NCBI GenBank assembly: GCA_951217055.1
Contig: OX578284.1
Location: 32,514,187 to 32,578,186 of the forward strand
Source: Gerris lacustris
Taxonomy: Eukaryota > Arthropoda > Insecta > Hemiptera > Gerridae
Direction of reading: 5' to 3'
DNA: 64,000 bases
The translations under genes were made by a program, and so were the position numbers. Under the pieces are notes generated by a model. It was given only the letters and a program-made list of their open reading frames with translations, did not search any database and had not been told where the DNA came from. Within the stretch, counting starts at the first letter, position 1. The number at the start of each line of letters is the position of its first letter. Below are positions 24,190 to 36,039 of this stretch, piece by piece.

Positions 24190-24984
24190 GGCGATTATCG
24201 CCCCACGTACTTACGTGAAGCGCGCTTTACTTGTTTGTATCTATTATTTCAATTTATTATTCGTCTTTGAAGTTGACAATAGCGTAAAAGAGTTCTATTT
24301 CATCCATTCTGCTATCGAATTCGCTGCTGTGAGTTCTATTTCATCCATTTTTAAATACTGCTTGTTTTAATTTATTTTGTTCGATAAATTTTAATTAATA
24401 TAATAAATATTCAATAAAATATTATTATATTTATATTTCTGGTCGAAATTAGAAGAATTATACTTAAAAATTATTAATCCATTGGAGTTTCGAAATATTT
24501 AAATACTGGTAACGGCTATCGTCTTGTAAGACATTTGACTTTTCCACTATAACTTCCGCACGGTGTTAGATGTCCTTTGGCTCTTACTAATATAATGGTT
24601 CCTTAAGTATTTTGACTGCTTGATCGCTTTTGTTTATTCTCCAGTAGGTAATAACCTTATAAGATCTTTTTTTTTTTTTTTTTTTAGAACTTGCTTTAAT
24701 TGATAGTTTACTCACAGGCTTTTCTTGCTTTTATAATACGCAGGTGATACATGTTTTCCTTTCCTTCTTCCGATGTAACGCAAAACCTGTAGCATATGTA
24801 GTTCGCTGGTAACTTTTAAAAATAAATATACACCGTATTACATCGAATATAAGAGGCCCTCGAATGAAGTATCGAACCAAATTTGGAAACAACATTAATG
24901 CATCGAATATAAGATGCACCCTGTTTCAAAGGGAAAATCTTCTCTCTTTTAAAAACTTGTTCAGACGTCAAATTTAAGCAGTCT
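24190..24984. other. AT-rich DNA with poly(T)
   Basis: A poly(T) run lies at about 24667-24685. No gene or assigned repeat is visible. Confidence 0.3.
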
Positions 24985-25565
24985 TAGTCCAGGAGATAGC
25001 GTGCAAAAAAGTGTCTAAAACTAACATCAAGCTAGAATTTTGTCTATAAGTAAATCTTTTGGTGCCTTTTAAGAATATGTGGTCGACTAAGTTCGTCTGC
25101 GGGACATAGCTTGGCAATAGGCATTTGAAAAAAAAAAAAAAAAAAAAACCTGTGGAGAGCGGACATACCCCGCCTTGTTTGGTAGACAATGTGATTTTCA
25201 TGATCCTCAGTACGAACTTAGTAGACCAATAATCAAGTTAATGGTAGTTTGTCTTTTGATAGGTGACCTCATTGATTTGGAGTAATATTTGACTATCATA
25301 TTAAGTGACAAACTACCATCAACTTGATTATTGGTCTACTAACTAAGTTCGTACTGAGGATCATGAAAATCGCATTGTCCACCAAAAAGGGTGGGACATG
25401 TCCGCTCTCCGCACGTTTTTGTTTTTTTTTCAAATGCCTATTGCCAAGCTATGTACGAACCTAGCCGACCCCATATTCTTAAAAGGCACTAAAAGATTTA
25501 CTTATACACAAAATTCTATTTTGATGTTAGTCAGACACTCTTTTGCACGCTATCTCCTGGACTAT
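24985..25565. repeat. Large foldback, arms about 260-269 bp, spacer 53 bp
   Basis: The left arm 24985-25253 and right arm 25307-25565 are inverted copies. They share TAGTCCAGGAGATAGCGTGC at the outer ends and ATCAAGTTAATGGTAGTTTG-type sequence at the inner ends. An internal A-run in one arm corresponds to a T-run in the other. A single-arm relative lies at 56430-56660. The minus- and plus-strand ORFs in the arms are mirror images of one another and not genes. Confidence 0.85.
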
Positions 25566-26674
25566 CTACCATGGATATTGTTGGAATATATGAATATTTA
25601 TTTAGATGTAAGGCAGACGCCATGCTGGCAGAGAAATAGCAAGGTTAGATTTTGAAAATAAAATGTTAAAGGTAACAAGAAATAAATAGGTACAACAGAA
25701 CGCCTTTTACCTAAAACCTCATCAAAAATTGAACACGTTTAAACTCTCAAATTGAAAAAGGTGAGGATTATTCTAGCGACATTTCTTCCTATTTTGGTCA
25801 CTAGTGTCATTAGTCATCGTACGTGAATATGCTTAATTTCTATAACCATATTGTCCTAATAGGGGGTCTGTGCCACTTTAACTTTGAGTTAATTTAATTT
25901 CTTTATTACGCTACTTTAAGTGAAATTTATATAGGTATGTGATAAAAAATAAATTAATATGATACTTGTATTGAAAAAAAAAAAAAATAATAATAATAAT
26001 ATTCATACAAAAATGAATATTGAGACTGACTGATTTTGTGCTTGCAAATTATGACACTAAAAAACAATATTTTTATAATTTAAAAATAAATAATTAAACC
26101 AAATTTAAATATGATTTATTAATATTTTGCTAATTTTTTTTTTTTCAATTTTTTGTTTTATTTTATAGGTTTTGTGGTCAATTAAATAAGATTAAGACCC
26201 AACACTCTCTATTAAGGCGCGCGCTCCCAAGGGTTAAGCACAGGAGCACAATTTTTTTTTTTTTTACATTTTTTTAGTAAATTAAAGAAGGCATATTACA
26301 ATACTTAAATCCTGATCACCATATTGCCAATAACACGGTTGAATTTGAGGGCACAATTCTACGAGAGACATTGTGTTAGAATTAAATTCAACTTAATCGA
26401 ACCAAACTTTCCGAGTTATTAAGTTGAAAGTTTACCACACAATCTCATACTATTCCCATATATATATAACAACTAACATTTATAAATTACTTCTTAGTTC
26501 TAGTTTAAAGTAATTGGAAAAAATGGGAAATATCAAAAAGATAAAAAAAAAATACAATATAATGGGGGGAAAATTATAAGTACAAAGTAATAAATTGTAT
26601 GTTTGGTCAATTTTCTTTTTTTAAGTGGAGCCCAATTTCAATTTTTTCAATTTTGATAATATTTTTACTTTCTC
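25566..26674. other. AT-rich DNA with (TAA)n and A/T runs
   Basis: A short (ATA)n stretch lies at about 25987-26003 and T-runs at 26137 and 26251. No gene was found. Confidence 0.3.
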
Positions 26675-26830
26675 ATAAACTCAGTATGTAGAGAAATTGA
26701 TGAAAATAAATAAGTTTTTGCTGAAAATGAAGCGTACTAAATGTATGTGTAAATTAGATACTATTATATTTAAATTCAGTCCTAATATGTGCTTGAGAAG
26801 TTTTGTTCTAGTTTCTTGTTCCAAATTTGT
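26675..26830 (+). repeat. Family A remnant (terminal parts only)
   Basis: ACTTTCTCATAAACTCAGTA at the start and a TGTGCTTGAGAAGTTTTGTT end resemble the two family A ends, with the interior deleted. Confidence 0.35.
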
Positions 26831-27006
26831 TTTGAGATAATTTTGAAGAATGATTTTTTTTTCTCCTAATTCAAAAAGTCCTCAACCAAATTACCCTTTA
26901 GTCTTTTTTCGTGAAATGTGTTTGTCTCGTGTCTGTCTGCCTGTTTGACCGTCAACATATCTACTTATCATTTAGCGAGGAAGCTGTATTACAATTATCA
27001 AATACT

Positions 27007-27207
27007 TTATTTCTTCTTGGGCTCTGGTGATGATTAATATAAAAAAAAACCTTTTTTTTTAAACAGTATATTTGGTGCAAATTTTCACTCATACATAGGC
27101 ATCATCAGGCCTAAAATAATATGGGTGAAAATTTGTATAAAATATACTGTTTAAAAAAAAAGAAGTTTTTTTTTAAAATTGATCATACCTAGAGCCCAAG
27201 AAATAAT
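27007..27207. repeat. Inverted repeat, arms about 87 bp
   Basis: The left arm (TTTCTTCTTGGGCTCTGG... to ATTTTCACTCATA, 27007-27092) and right arm (27121-27207) are complementary with small gaps. The spacer contains GGCATCATCAGGCCT. Poly(A/T) runs sit inside the stem. Confidence 0.75.
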
Positions 27208-27689
27208 ACCTGAAGAATAATTAATTATTATCAAATATTATAATAATATAATTAATAATGTGTATATTAATATATGTTATACAATTAATTGGTAGTCGAA
27301 TTTTAAACACAATCTTTATCTGGAATGTTTCTATACGATTAACTTCTATCTTACGAAATGGTAGAGCCTATGAAGAAGCTTATAGCACTTGCTTAACTTT
27401 AAGTTATTAAAATAAAAATGCAAATTTAGGAATTACCTTAATTCCTTGTATTTTAGCCATAAGCTCTCTATAGTTAATCTTATTAGAGGTTAAATTAACT
27501 TTACTTTTAGATTCTTATGGTTCTATAAATAAAAAAGTAGTTATGTTTTCTCTTACATTTGCATGACACAAAGAAGTCATAGAGCCGGAAAAATAAATTA
27601 ATTAATGCAATATTACTCATGCAGTCTCTCTTTTTAATATTAATTGTGCAGTGTCTTTCTTATAAATAATTTCTCTCTCTCTATTGTAG
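27208..27689. other. AT-rich DNA, nothing recognised
   Basis: No ORF or repeat was assigned. Confidence 0.3.
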
Positions 27690-27915
27690 TTCTGGGAGTC
27701 AGAATAGCCGTGGTGTTAAAGTTAACTGTTTGATCAACTCAGCCATCTATAAATCAAGGTTGAGGTTGCGAGTTCGATCCCATTCACTATTGATAACACC
27801 GTATTCGCTTCGGGAGTACATTGGTGTGTATACAGTAAGTAGCTGTATACGGAATAAGTAATAATACAATTGTGCTGGGTTCGAACAAATGGTTTGAGCT
27901 CCCCGTTTTACCAGC
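27690..27915 (+). repeat. tRNA-like SINE, copy 3
   Basis: A box-like AATAGCCGTGGTGTTAAAG lies near 27704 and B-box-like GCGAGTTCGATCCC near 27768. The body TGATAACACCGTATTCGCTT follows, and GGGTTCGAACAAATGGTTTG corresponds to the GGTTCGAATAAGTGGTTCG of the 49.15-kb copy. Confidence 0.55.
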
Positions 27916-28265
27916 ATCGGCTTTAGTTTGGGTACGTTCGGAATCATTAGCCAGGTCAACCACGAAGTAACCGGTGTGTCCGGAAAGATCAACCTAAGCA
28001 ACCGACCGCGTTCGGAAACCTGACCGGTGTGGTTGCGAAACGTGGACGGAGAAAGGCCGGGTTCGATTCCCCGCCGTGAATAAGTTATTTATGAGAATAA
28101 GTTATTTTTATGATACATTTTGATGAAATGTTCAATTATAATTAACCTATACGAAATCATGAAAACTGTAAAACACTGGACTAAGTAATTAAGAACTCGT
28201 ATATGAGAAAGTTTGTCTGTGTTGTCTCGGACCGATTTTTGATTTTGAAATTGAAATAAATTTGG
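27916..28265 (+). repeat. MITE relic followed by the 3' half of a family A element
   Basis: 27916-28012 matches, in reverse orientation, the 105-bp element at 28676-28780 (GTTCGGAATCATTAGCC...GGTCAACC). From about 28036, GGACGGAGAAAGGCCGGGTT and the B-box-like GGTTCGATTCCCCGCC lead into GTTATTTTTATGATACATTT and TATATGAGAAAGTTTGTCTG, as at 53066-53255. Confidence 0.5.
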
Positions 28266-28675
28266 TGGGTAATTTTGTGACTTATAATCAGAATATATCA
28301 AAACTGAAAGATAGAGATTGTGAAATTTCTTTGCCTCACAGTACATTAGACAGAAAAACATTAGTTATAAATATCGCTTTGACCTAATAGTTATTTACTT
28401 TCTTACCAACATTTTATGGATACCAATGTAGGTGAGTAACAAATGAAAAGAGAACCCCCTTAATCGATGAGAACAGTGCAGTACAAGGTTTCGGAAGGAA
28501 GATGTGGCTGAAAATCACATTAATATTTGTAGTTAGAGATTTCAGTAGAAGAAACAAGGGAAGGGATGATGGCTAACACAGATCTAACCTACAGGGGTTC
28601 CGCTGATTATAGATTCACTTCTTTAGTTGGTTAACCACTCTTTGTTTATAATCTTCGGTCGACCGCTGCCTTTAA
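28266..28675. other. Mixed DNA, nothing recognised
   Basis: Somewhat less AT-rich around 28440-28600, but without an ORF or assigned repeat. Confidence 0.3.
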
Positions 28676-28780
28676 CCGGTCCCATTCGGAAACAAGATTA
28701 TTTTAAGCTGCCACAACACTAACCACAACCAACCACCGGTCGACTGATCGGTTGACCGGTTAGTAATTCCGAACGCACCC
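28676..28780. mobile_element. 105-bp MITE flanked by TTAA
   Basis: The ends CCGGTCCCATTCGGAA and TTCCGAACGCACCC are inverted, and TTAA lies on both sides (28672-28675 and 28781-28784). This fits a piggyBac- or Kolobok-type non-autonomous element, superfamily not decided. The 68-codon minus-strand ORF over it is incidental. Confidence 0.5.
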
Positions 28781-28784
28781 TTAA

Positions 28785-30119
28785 TAATTTCATGTAAGTT
28801 CTTTACTGAACCCTTTACACAAGTAGTTGTACCTCCCATCCTTAATTCGCACCCTTGAGCCTGTGGGCTCCTTCGCACTTATACATCCTCTATATCTATT
28901 TGTATTTTATATAAGGATCATTGTTATAAGCGCAAGCGGCAAGCATATACATATTATCAACGTTCTAATGTAACTAATTTGTTGACTTAGTTTTTTACAG
29001 TTCTCTTATTGCACTAGTGATGTGAAACATATTCTTATAGTGTCTTAGAGGAGTTTAGATGTGGTGAGATCTTTAACCACCTCTAGCAAATAAATCTGTA
29101 CAACATTACAGAAATTATTGCGCTGTTGTGCAGCCAACAGGAACGACGGTAATTTTGTAAGATGACTAATTACTAGAAAAATAGATTAAATGCTAGTTAT
29201 ATATTTTATTCGCTCTAACAAAAGTATATAAAATGTTAATGTTTCTAATTAGAAATTAGAAAAGATATTTTTTCTTTAAAATGCTGTAGTCAAGGGGTTT
29301 ACGTACAATCTCATTTGAAGACCTTATTTCAAGGGATTTATTTTTTTTTTATTTTTTATTTTTTTTTTTTAGTCAACATTAATTTATTAGCATCCTCACT
29401 GTCTTTTCAAAATTGGGACACAGTCACCTCTGGAAAAACCTGGAACTTCATAACTTTTAAATCGATGTCTTTTTGTTTCAAAAAGTAATGTTACATTTGT
29501 TCTGTTTACCCCCAAAATATTGTTTCTTGAACAAATTTCTTAAAAAATCGAACATTTATTAACAGATTTATAATAGAAATCGCGTTGCAGATCAATTTTA
29601 TTTCGGGTATTAGATTTGAATCATATTGTAATGGATAATTTATGAGCTGTTCCAGAGTTAGGAAAGAAATGTTTTTATTTTGTTAATTAATAATTTAACA
29701 CCTTATTAAATCTTATTACTGCACTATACTATGCAGAATGCAGCTAGTTTAATGCTGATAAACGTTTTTATAATACGCTTATCAGAACGGACGAACTATC
29801 ACATTATTATTTCTTTATAAATTATTATTAATAACGTTAATAGGATAGAGACCCAAATATGGGTTCTTATATTTAATGATAATAATTTTATACTTACGCC
29901 TAATATCCTGAGTGAATCGTGCGTGGAAGCAACACCTCAGTATCAGGAATACAATTGCAGACTCCTGAAATTAAAAAAAATTATATAATACTTTTTTTCT
30001 GACAAGCGATTATTAGTTATCAAAAAAAACCTATTAAAGAAGTTCGCTATGGATAAAAAAAATAGGCTGATAGGCCTATAGGCTGTGCACAAATCATAAT
30101 AGTTTTAATATGTTGGGGA
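28785..30119. other. AT-rich DNA with T-rich tract
   Basis: A T-rich tract lies at 29341-29370. No gene or repeat family was assigned. Confidence 0.3.
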
Positions 30120-30412
30120 TACATGATACTATAGTCATAAGCAAAGTGCTATCATCAAACACTTTTTTTCTGTTCGAAGATCATAATTGGGTCTTAAGAA
30201 GAAAATAATTATGCGTAAAGTGCAATCAATTAAGGGTTTTCTCTTTGGACTAATTACATTGGTCACTTTATGAAGATAATTAGGTACTATGATTAAAGTA
30301 CAATCAATACAAGGTTTTCTGTTTGGACTAATCACTAATCACATTGGTCATTTTAAGAAGATAATTACTATGATTAAAGTGCAATCAATATAAGGTTTTC
30401 TGTTTTAAATAA

Positions 30413-30459
30413 TTGAAGCGAGCGTAGCGAGCTTCCTACATTCAACGAAATATGTTCCG

Positions 30460-30491
<32 letters not shown>

Positions 30492-31331
30492 AGTAACGTT
30501 CACGCGTGTGGCGATAACTTGAGTAAAAGTTGACCGATTTAGTTGAAATTTGGTATACATGTTCCTCTTACTAATACTCAGGCTAAGTTCGTTGGACAGC
30601 GTGATCCGTCCAAGAGTTCGCGCGCAACGCTCGCGTAAACGAGAGGTACAAAAATTAAATTGGAATTTCAGGACGGGAAAAGATTCTATCATCATCTATT
30701 CGATGAGACGAACATTATTTTCAAATAACATTTTTTAGTAAAACCAACAGCGACACCGCTATGACTTAATAAAGATCGCTAAAACTATTAAAGCGGACCT
30801 AAACGTTTATAATAGAGAAAACAACCTTTTTACCGATATCTTACGTTCTAACGTAACGATTTTAATAAAACTTCATATACACCATCTAATGCACAATTGA
30901 AACAGGTATGCAAAATTTCGACTTGATACAAGCAAAATTCTTTGCGTAGTGACGAGATACATTTATAATAATTGTTTAAAAGCTACCGCGGGTGGTGAAG
31001 ATTGTTATAGTCGTAAAGAGCAGTGGTTCTTAACCGGGGGGTCGCGGCCCCCCAGGGGGTCTCGAAAGGTATTTAGGTACTACATACTACATATATATAT
31101 TATAATTGGAGATTTTAAGGGGGCCGTGGTTACCAAAAGGTTAAGAACCACTGGTATAGAGTATAGGCTTGTTTAGGAAGTAAAGCTTTGTACCGAGTAC
31201 CCCCACTCTTCCCCCACACTACTCTCTTCCACTTATCTACAACTATGACATTCATCATGATTAATAAATTTCAATATTCAGTATTTCATTGCAATACGCT
31301 CGCTTCAATTATAGAGCCACGCGATGCCTAG
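30413..31331 (+). mobile_element. Helentron/HINE-like element B3
   Basis: The ends match B1: TTGAAGCGAGCGTAGCGAGC at the start, subterminal TACGCTCGCTTCAA at about 31296-31309, and a terminal GATGCCTAG. Flanking array units show the element sits between A (30412) and T (31332) without duplicating bases. A (TGTC)n tract lies at 30462-30491. The first 550 bp are very similar to B1, so the family moved relatively recently. It carries a hAT MITE at 31021-31153. It is non-coding, so it would need helicase from elsewhere. Confidence 0.7.
31021..31153. mobile_element. 133-bp hAT MITE
   Basis: Terminal inverted repeats CAGTGGTTCTTAACC / GGTTAAGAACCACTG are classic hAT ends. The 8-bp target duplication is GTAAAGAG (31013-31020) and GTATAGAG (31154-31161), one mismatch. 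The interior has a GGGGGGTCGCGGCCCCCC palindrome. It is inserted in element B3. Confidence 0.9.
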
Positions 31332-31640
31332 TCATTAATCACATTGGTCACTTTAATAAGATAATTACTATGATTAAAGTGTGCAATCAATATAAGGTTT
31401 TCGGTATGGACTAATCACATTGGCCACTTTAAGAAGATAATTACTATGATTAAAGTGCAATCAATACAAGGTTTTCTGTTTGAAATAATCACTAATCCCA
31501 TTGGTCACTTTAAGAAGATAATTAAACTATGATTAAAGCGCTATTATTATATAGTTTCTTTTAATAATTACAATGACCTCTTGGAAGATAATAGCTAAGA
31601 GTAAAGTGCAATCTTTACACAGATTTCTGTTAATACAAAT

Positions 31641-32689
31641 CAAAATGGTTATGTTGTCTCTATTTTCATGAAGACACTATAGTAGATAGTAGAATCCATT
31701 GCGTATCTTGAATGTTTAGTTTTTCTGTTAATACCTTTATAAATCTTTGGTATATAGAATTTGTCTCTCCTTCTCGTCTAGAATCTTATAGAATGCAAGT
31801 ATAGAAGTATACTTGCTTCTGCTAGAATAGAAGTATATCATTTAAATTAGTTCTTCCAAATTTCTTTTTCAATACGACGGTTGATGAAAGCTTCTTAAAC
31901 AATGTGAGTTGATATAACTGTGAGAAAATCACAATTTCCGCGGTTTTGTTTATTTCACTCTGTGACTTTATCACATAATTAAATATCAATTTATTATTCT
32001 TTTATTAAGTTATTGTGGCTTCTTTACTATGAACGTTGAGTAATTTAATTTGTTTTTACATAGATAGTAGAAGGAAGAATAATTATTATTAGAATATTTT
32101 TTATTTCCGTTTCATACATATTTACATTATTAATTTATTTACTTTAATTCAGAAACGAGTCTTCAATAGTCAATCAAGGCTAGAGCGATGACTCTATCTA
32201 TAGCTCTGGTACATAATATTTATAGTATAACAATTAAACACCTGTAAATAAATAATATTCTTTCTTTCTATTCAGTAGGAGTGAGAGGATGATCGCAAAA
32301 TGAAATAAATATTGCCTACTATTCTATTTTTTCTTTACTTACTTATTTTGTGAACCACAGGATTTTCAGCACCCTCTAGTAACAGCTCCTCCCGAATTCA
32401 TCTCCACTCTTTACCGCGTTTAAACTCGTCCCCCAAGGGGTGATATTGCCCACTTTGAGAATCTACTGAATCTGCTTTAGACAGACTGTCACCATATGAT
32501 TAACGCCCATACTAAGTTTACCTTTTTACTATCACTCCATTTAGATGTCATCCATTAGGATGGCGCATATGTTTAGAATTAAGGGCGATTTTATGTGGGT
32601 ACATTTTTTTTGGATATCCTTCAAAATAAATGATTCACTAGAAAAAAATATCGTTTCATCAAGGCCTTTCTAAATCGTCAAAAAAGAAA
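31641..32689. other. AT-rich DNA with one less AT-rich patch
   Basis: 32340-32530 is richer in G+C and on the minus strand contains GAGGGTGCTGAAAATCCTG. No frame is open and nothing was recognised. The remainder is AT-rich. Confidence 0.3.
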
Positions 32690-33010
32690 GAGAGGTATCC
32701 ATTTATTGGATTAAATGGAAAAGCTTAATTCATCTTTACTTCTAAATATGTGATTTACACGTTTAAAAAAACGCATGTCTTTCATCGGATAAACTTTTGG
32801 CCTATATCGATGAAATTTGGCATATTTTTTCAGAAAATCACATCCCGAGGCGAGGAGCTATTTTTATGGTAAATTTTGATAACATTTTTATTTTATTATT
32901 AAATGTACCCACGAAATTTAGAATTAACTAATAATGAAAAACACTGAACCAAATACTTACGTAATCGTTATATGAGAAAGTATAGTACGAATTATATGGG
33001 AAATATTTTT
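32690..33010 (+). repeat. Family A element, diverged
   Basis: GTGATTTACACGTTTAAAAA, GATGAAATTTGGCATATTTT, TCACATCCCGAGGCGAGGAG, TATGGTAAATTTTGATAAC and the terminal TATATGAGAAAGTATAGTAC follow the family order, with an internal deletion. Confidence 0.5.
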
Positions 33011-34739
33011 CTATTTTCTTTAAACTGGTCGTTCCCTTGCTCACTTAATGATTACCCACAATAATATATCACATACATTTCGTGGGTAGGCTTCCGCGTG
33101 TTGTTTCATAATTAATTTTTGTGATTTTCTAGTGAAATCAAAGGCTTTTGACAATAAACTCAATAAGTTTATTACTGTTTTTGCTTCACAGTCTAGTTAT
33201 CATCTCGATGCACCAAACCCCTGAAGATGCTTCCAGTAATGGAAGCGTTACATCAGGCTTCAAAATCACTTCGTGACAAGGTAAACCATAAATTTATATA
33301 TCACATAGTTGTTCGTTAATATTCTAATAACTTTTACTTATATAGCTTTATTGCTAATTGTACAACATTGTTTGTTAATTTAAAATGACTTATAAACTTA
33401 AAGTAAATTATATATACCTAGATCTAGTTTCACAATAGTCATTAATTATACTTGGAAATAGTATAATTAAAAATCAGGCAGTTGTTAACATACTTATGTA
33501 TATATATACAAAGCTAATTAAATTAATTAGAAAAGATACAGTATAAACGTCTTTAAAGATATTTAGTCTCATTTAATGGATGTAAAAATATCTGTACGAG
33601 ATAATTACGAATATGTTTACTCTTTTTTTTAAAAGATTAGAAGAGAGAGGAAAAAGGAAATAATATTTATCTAGGTTAAATTTTTAAGATATCTATAGTA
33701 TTTTCTTCCTTTTATAGAAGTTTAGATTTTTTATCTTTTGGACTTCGTATCAACCTGAATAAGGATTTTTTTTTTCAATCTTACAAGCAAAACCGGATTG
33801 AGAGTCAAGAGACTAGGAAATAATTGGTAGTTGAACTCTGCGGAGAGTTTTGTAGAAGGCATTATACATCACGGAACGACGCTTTGGAAACTCTTTTGGC
33901 TTATCCATGTCTTTCAATTTTTTTTTAAATAATTATCTTACAGGTTCCGGGACTTAAGGTACAGGGATTAGCGAAGTTCTTTATTTTCAAAATGAGAAAT
34001 GCGAGAATGTAAAAAAAGTAGTTTTATTTTTTTGTCTTAACTCTTAACGAGAAATTGATTGCAAAGTTGAAGTGGCGTCACACTCCTTTAAGAGGATTGG
34101 TCAAGAAATCTCAATCAGTTTTTACAATAAATGTTTTTGTTTTTTTGGACTTCAAAATCATCTTATCCATAAAAGGATTATTACCCTTGTTAATAATTAT
34201 GTGTACTTTTATTAGCCTACCTTAAGTCTATTAAATCTAAATACTTAATGCAGACAGAATAAAAGACTAACATTTTTTTTTGTTTATAATCACTGTAGTT
34301 GTTTAATAAGATTGGTGTTTAAACCTCTACGAATCTTTAAGTGCATCAAACATGCAACGAAGTAAATTATCTAAGAGATGTGATCAAAAAGTAAAAAGAA
34401 AAATAATATAGACAGGTTTGCTAAGAAATAAAAAATAGACTTGGGGTTTGTCTTTACTTACCCCCCTTTTATAAGCTTGTCTCGTAAAAACCTAAGAAAC
34501 ATCGGTATTTGACCTAAGAATAAACATTTTTCTATCTTAATTTAAACTTGTTATTATTATAAGGTTGAGCTGTGGAGCTTATAAGTAACTAATGCACTAA
34601 GCCGACTTCAAACCACTGTGGTCATTATTCAGTGCCGAATAGATTTTAAAGATCTGTCAGCTGAAATAACATTTTCGTATTTCCCCATACCGCCCTATAT
34701 GAAAGTAAAAAAAAAATTAACTGGATGGTCCCAAAGAAA
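33011..34739. other. AT-rich DNA with a CTGAAGA hairpin
   Basis: At 33216-33242 a CCTGAAGATGCTTCC... hairpin (arms GCTTCC/GGAAGC) matches the SINE tails at 0.5 and 3.8 kb. It has splice-like flanks, but the frames contain stops. The rest is AT-rich without ORFs. Confidence 0.35.
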
Positions 34740-35300
34740 CAAAATAGTTAGTGTAGAGTTAGGAGAGTAGATTAGATGTCCCAGGTTCGATTCCCCGGGG
34801 GTTACAATGTTTTGTTTTTTTTGTCAGTAATTACAAGAAGTTAAATTAATCTTTTTTTCTGGCAATTTTCATCGCCCTACCGTAAGGTATTTGCATGAAT
34901 TATTTCAAAATTTTAGGACTAGCCGTTACAGTGTGGCGGTTGGGAGGGGGCATTTTTTGGGGTGAAATTTTGGCGCTAAAAACGCACATTGGTGGTAAAA
35001 AGCACAATAGTCATAAAATGTAATATTTTTAATCTATTCAGTAGCTTTCGTTTGATACCCATCTCGAAAATTAAAAAAAAAATGATTTTTGCGCATTACG
35101 CATGCGCATATCAAATGTTAAACTTATCAATATTTTTCCTATGTGTGGGTCAAAAAGTCACGCCGCGCCAGTATTTTCAATTTCACATCTCTAGCGTGAA
35201 CGGTTCTGGCGATATGAACCAAAGTTCGACGAACAGACAGACACTTCACCCTTGGCATAAGGGTTTCAAGGATGATTTACGAAATCCTAAAAATGGAGTT
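34740..35300 (-). repeat. B-box-like sequence and family J repeat
   Basis: GGTTCGATTCCCCGGGGG at 34783-34800 resembles the family A B-box tail. From about 34860, sequence matching J on the minus strand runs to the terminal hairpin CCCTTGGCATAAGGGTTT...ATCCT near 35295: TTTGATACCCATC, GAACAGACAGACACTTC. The 131-codon ORF at 34989-35384 lies across this repeat and is not considered a gene. Confidence 0.45.
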
Positions 35301-36039
35301 TTAAGAATGATAAACATGCCGATTTTAATAGTTCAATTTCTTTCTGTTATTTCGGTAATTAAAGAAAATGTAATTCCTTTTTAGGGTTTTAGCTTGTAGA
35401 TTTTCTCTTGTGTTGTTGACTTTTCAAATTCGCATACGTTATACTTTTAACAAAAGAACTGTAGTTGCGGTTGTTGATCTTTACTCTAAAGGGCAATAAT
35501 TTATAAGTACATATAATATTAAAATATTTTAGGCAGTATGTGAACTTTCGACTAAAATGAGGATGATGAGGTCAGATATACTTGGAAGTTCCGATTATCC
35601 GATTAGGATTTCATTTTGCAGCAATTGATAAGATAATTTCTAAAGTTGAATCATTAACTAAAATATTCGTACCTTCACTGAGAGTATGTACAGAAACTAA
35701 AAAATATATTCCTTATGTTCTGTTTTTTTTTTTTTTTTGTTTTTTTTTAATTTTATTTTTATAAAGTTACAAGATAAAATGTGTCTTAATTTATTTACAA
35801 ACAGTCATGTGTTGAGTTTTTTTTAAACAAAATAAACAACTTTAAATAAACAGGTCAAGTGTGTGCTAGTCAGCACACAGCGAGGGTCCGTAGGCCACAC
35901 TGTATAGTTTAAGTAGTACTCTATTGATGGCGTTCTTTAAAATGCTAAAAAGCTTACTTTGAACTATCCTGTGGGTCTGATATTCTCAAAACACATAAAC
36001 AAACTTCTAATAAAGTATTTTTTTGCCACTGAACCGGAC
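35301..36039. other. AT-rich DNA with poly(T)
   Basis: A T-rich run lies at 35723-35759. One isolated relative of the 60-bp tandem unit of 36613 lies at about 35776-35825 (AATGTGTCTTAATTTATTTA...GTGTTGAG). No gene was found. Confidence 0.35.

Larger units (their letters stand above)
30120..31640 (+). repeat. Tandem array (74-81 bp unit) split by an element
   Basis: The unit contains ATGATTAAAGTGCAATCAAT, AAGGTTTTCTGTTT and AATCACATTGGTCACTTTAA. CAATCAAT recurs at 30223, 30301, 30382, then (after the insertion) at 31384 and 31458. Units lie on both sides of 30413-31331, which defines the empty site. Confidence 0.75.

Noticed and set aside
30405..30695. Minus-strand ORF conserved between 15382-15639 and 30405-30695
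   Set aside because: The conservation reflects recent copies of element B. The frame spans a (TGTC)n tract of variable length, and copy B2 does not preserve it.
33192..33281. Exon-like stretch after GCTTCACAG and before GTAAAC
   Set aside because: Its core is the repeated CTGAAGATGCTTCC hairpin module and the frames contain stops.
34745..34805. Possible tRNA gene (GGTTCGATTCCCCGGGGG)
   Set aside because: The T-stem does not pair properly and no acceptor or D-arm can be built. It resembles the family A tail.
34989..35384. 131-codon ORF, the longest in the window
   Set aside because: It runs across a family J repeat (including its GACAGACAGACAC tract and terminal hairpin) and shows no protein motif.
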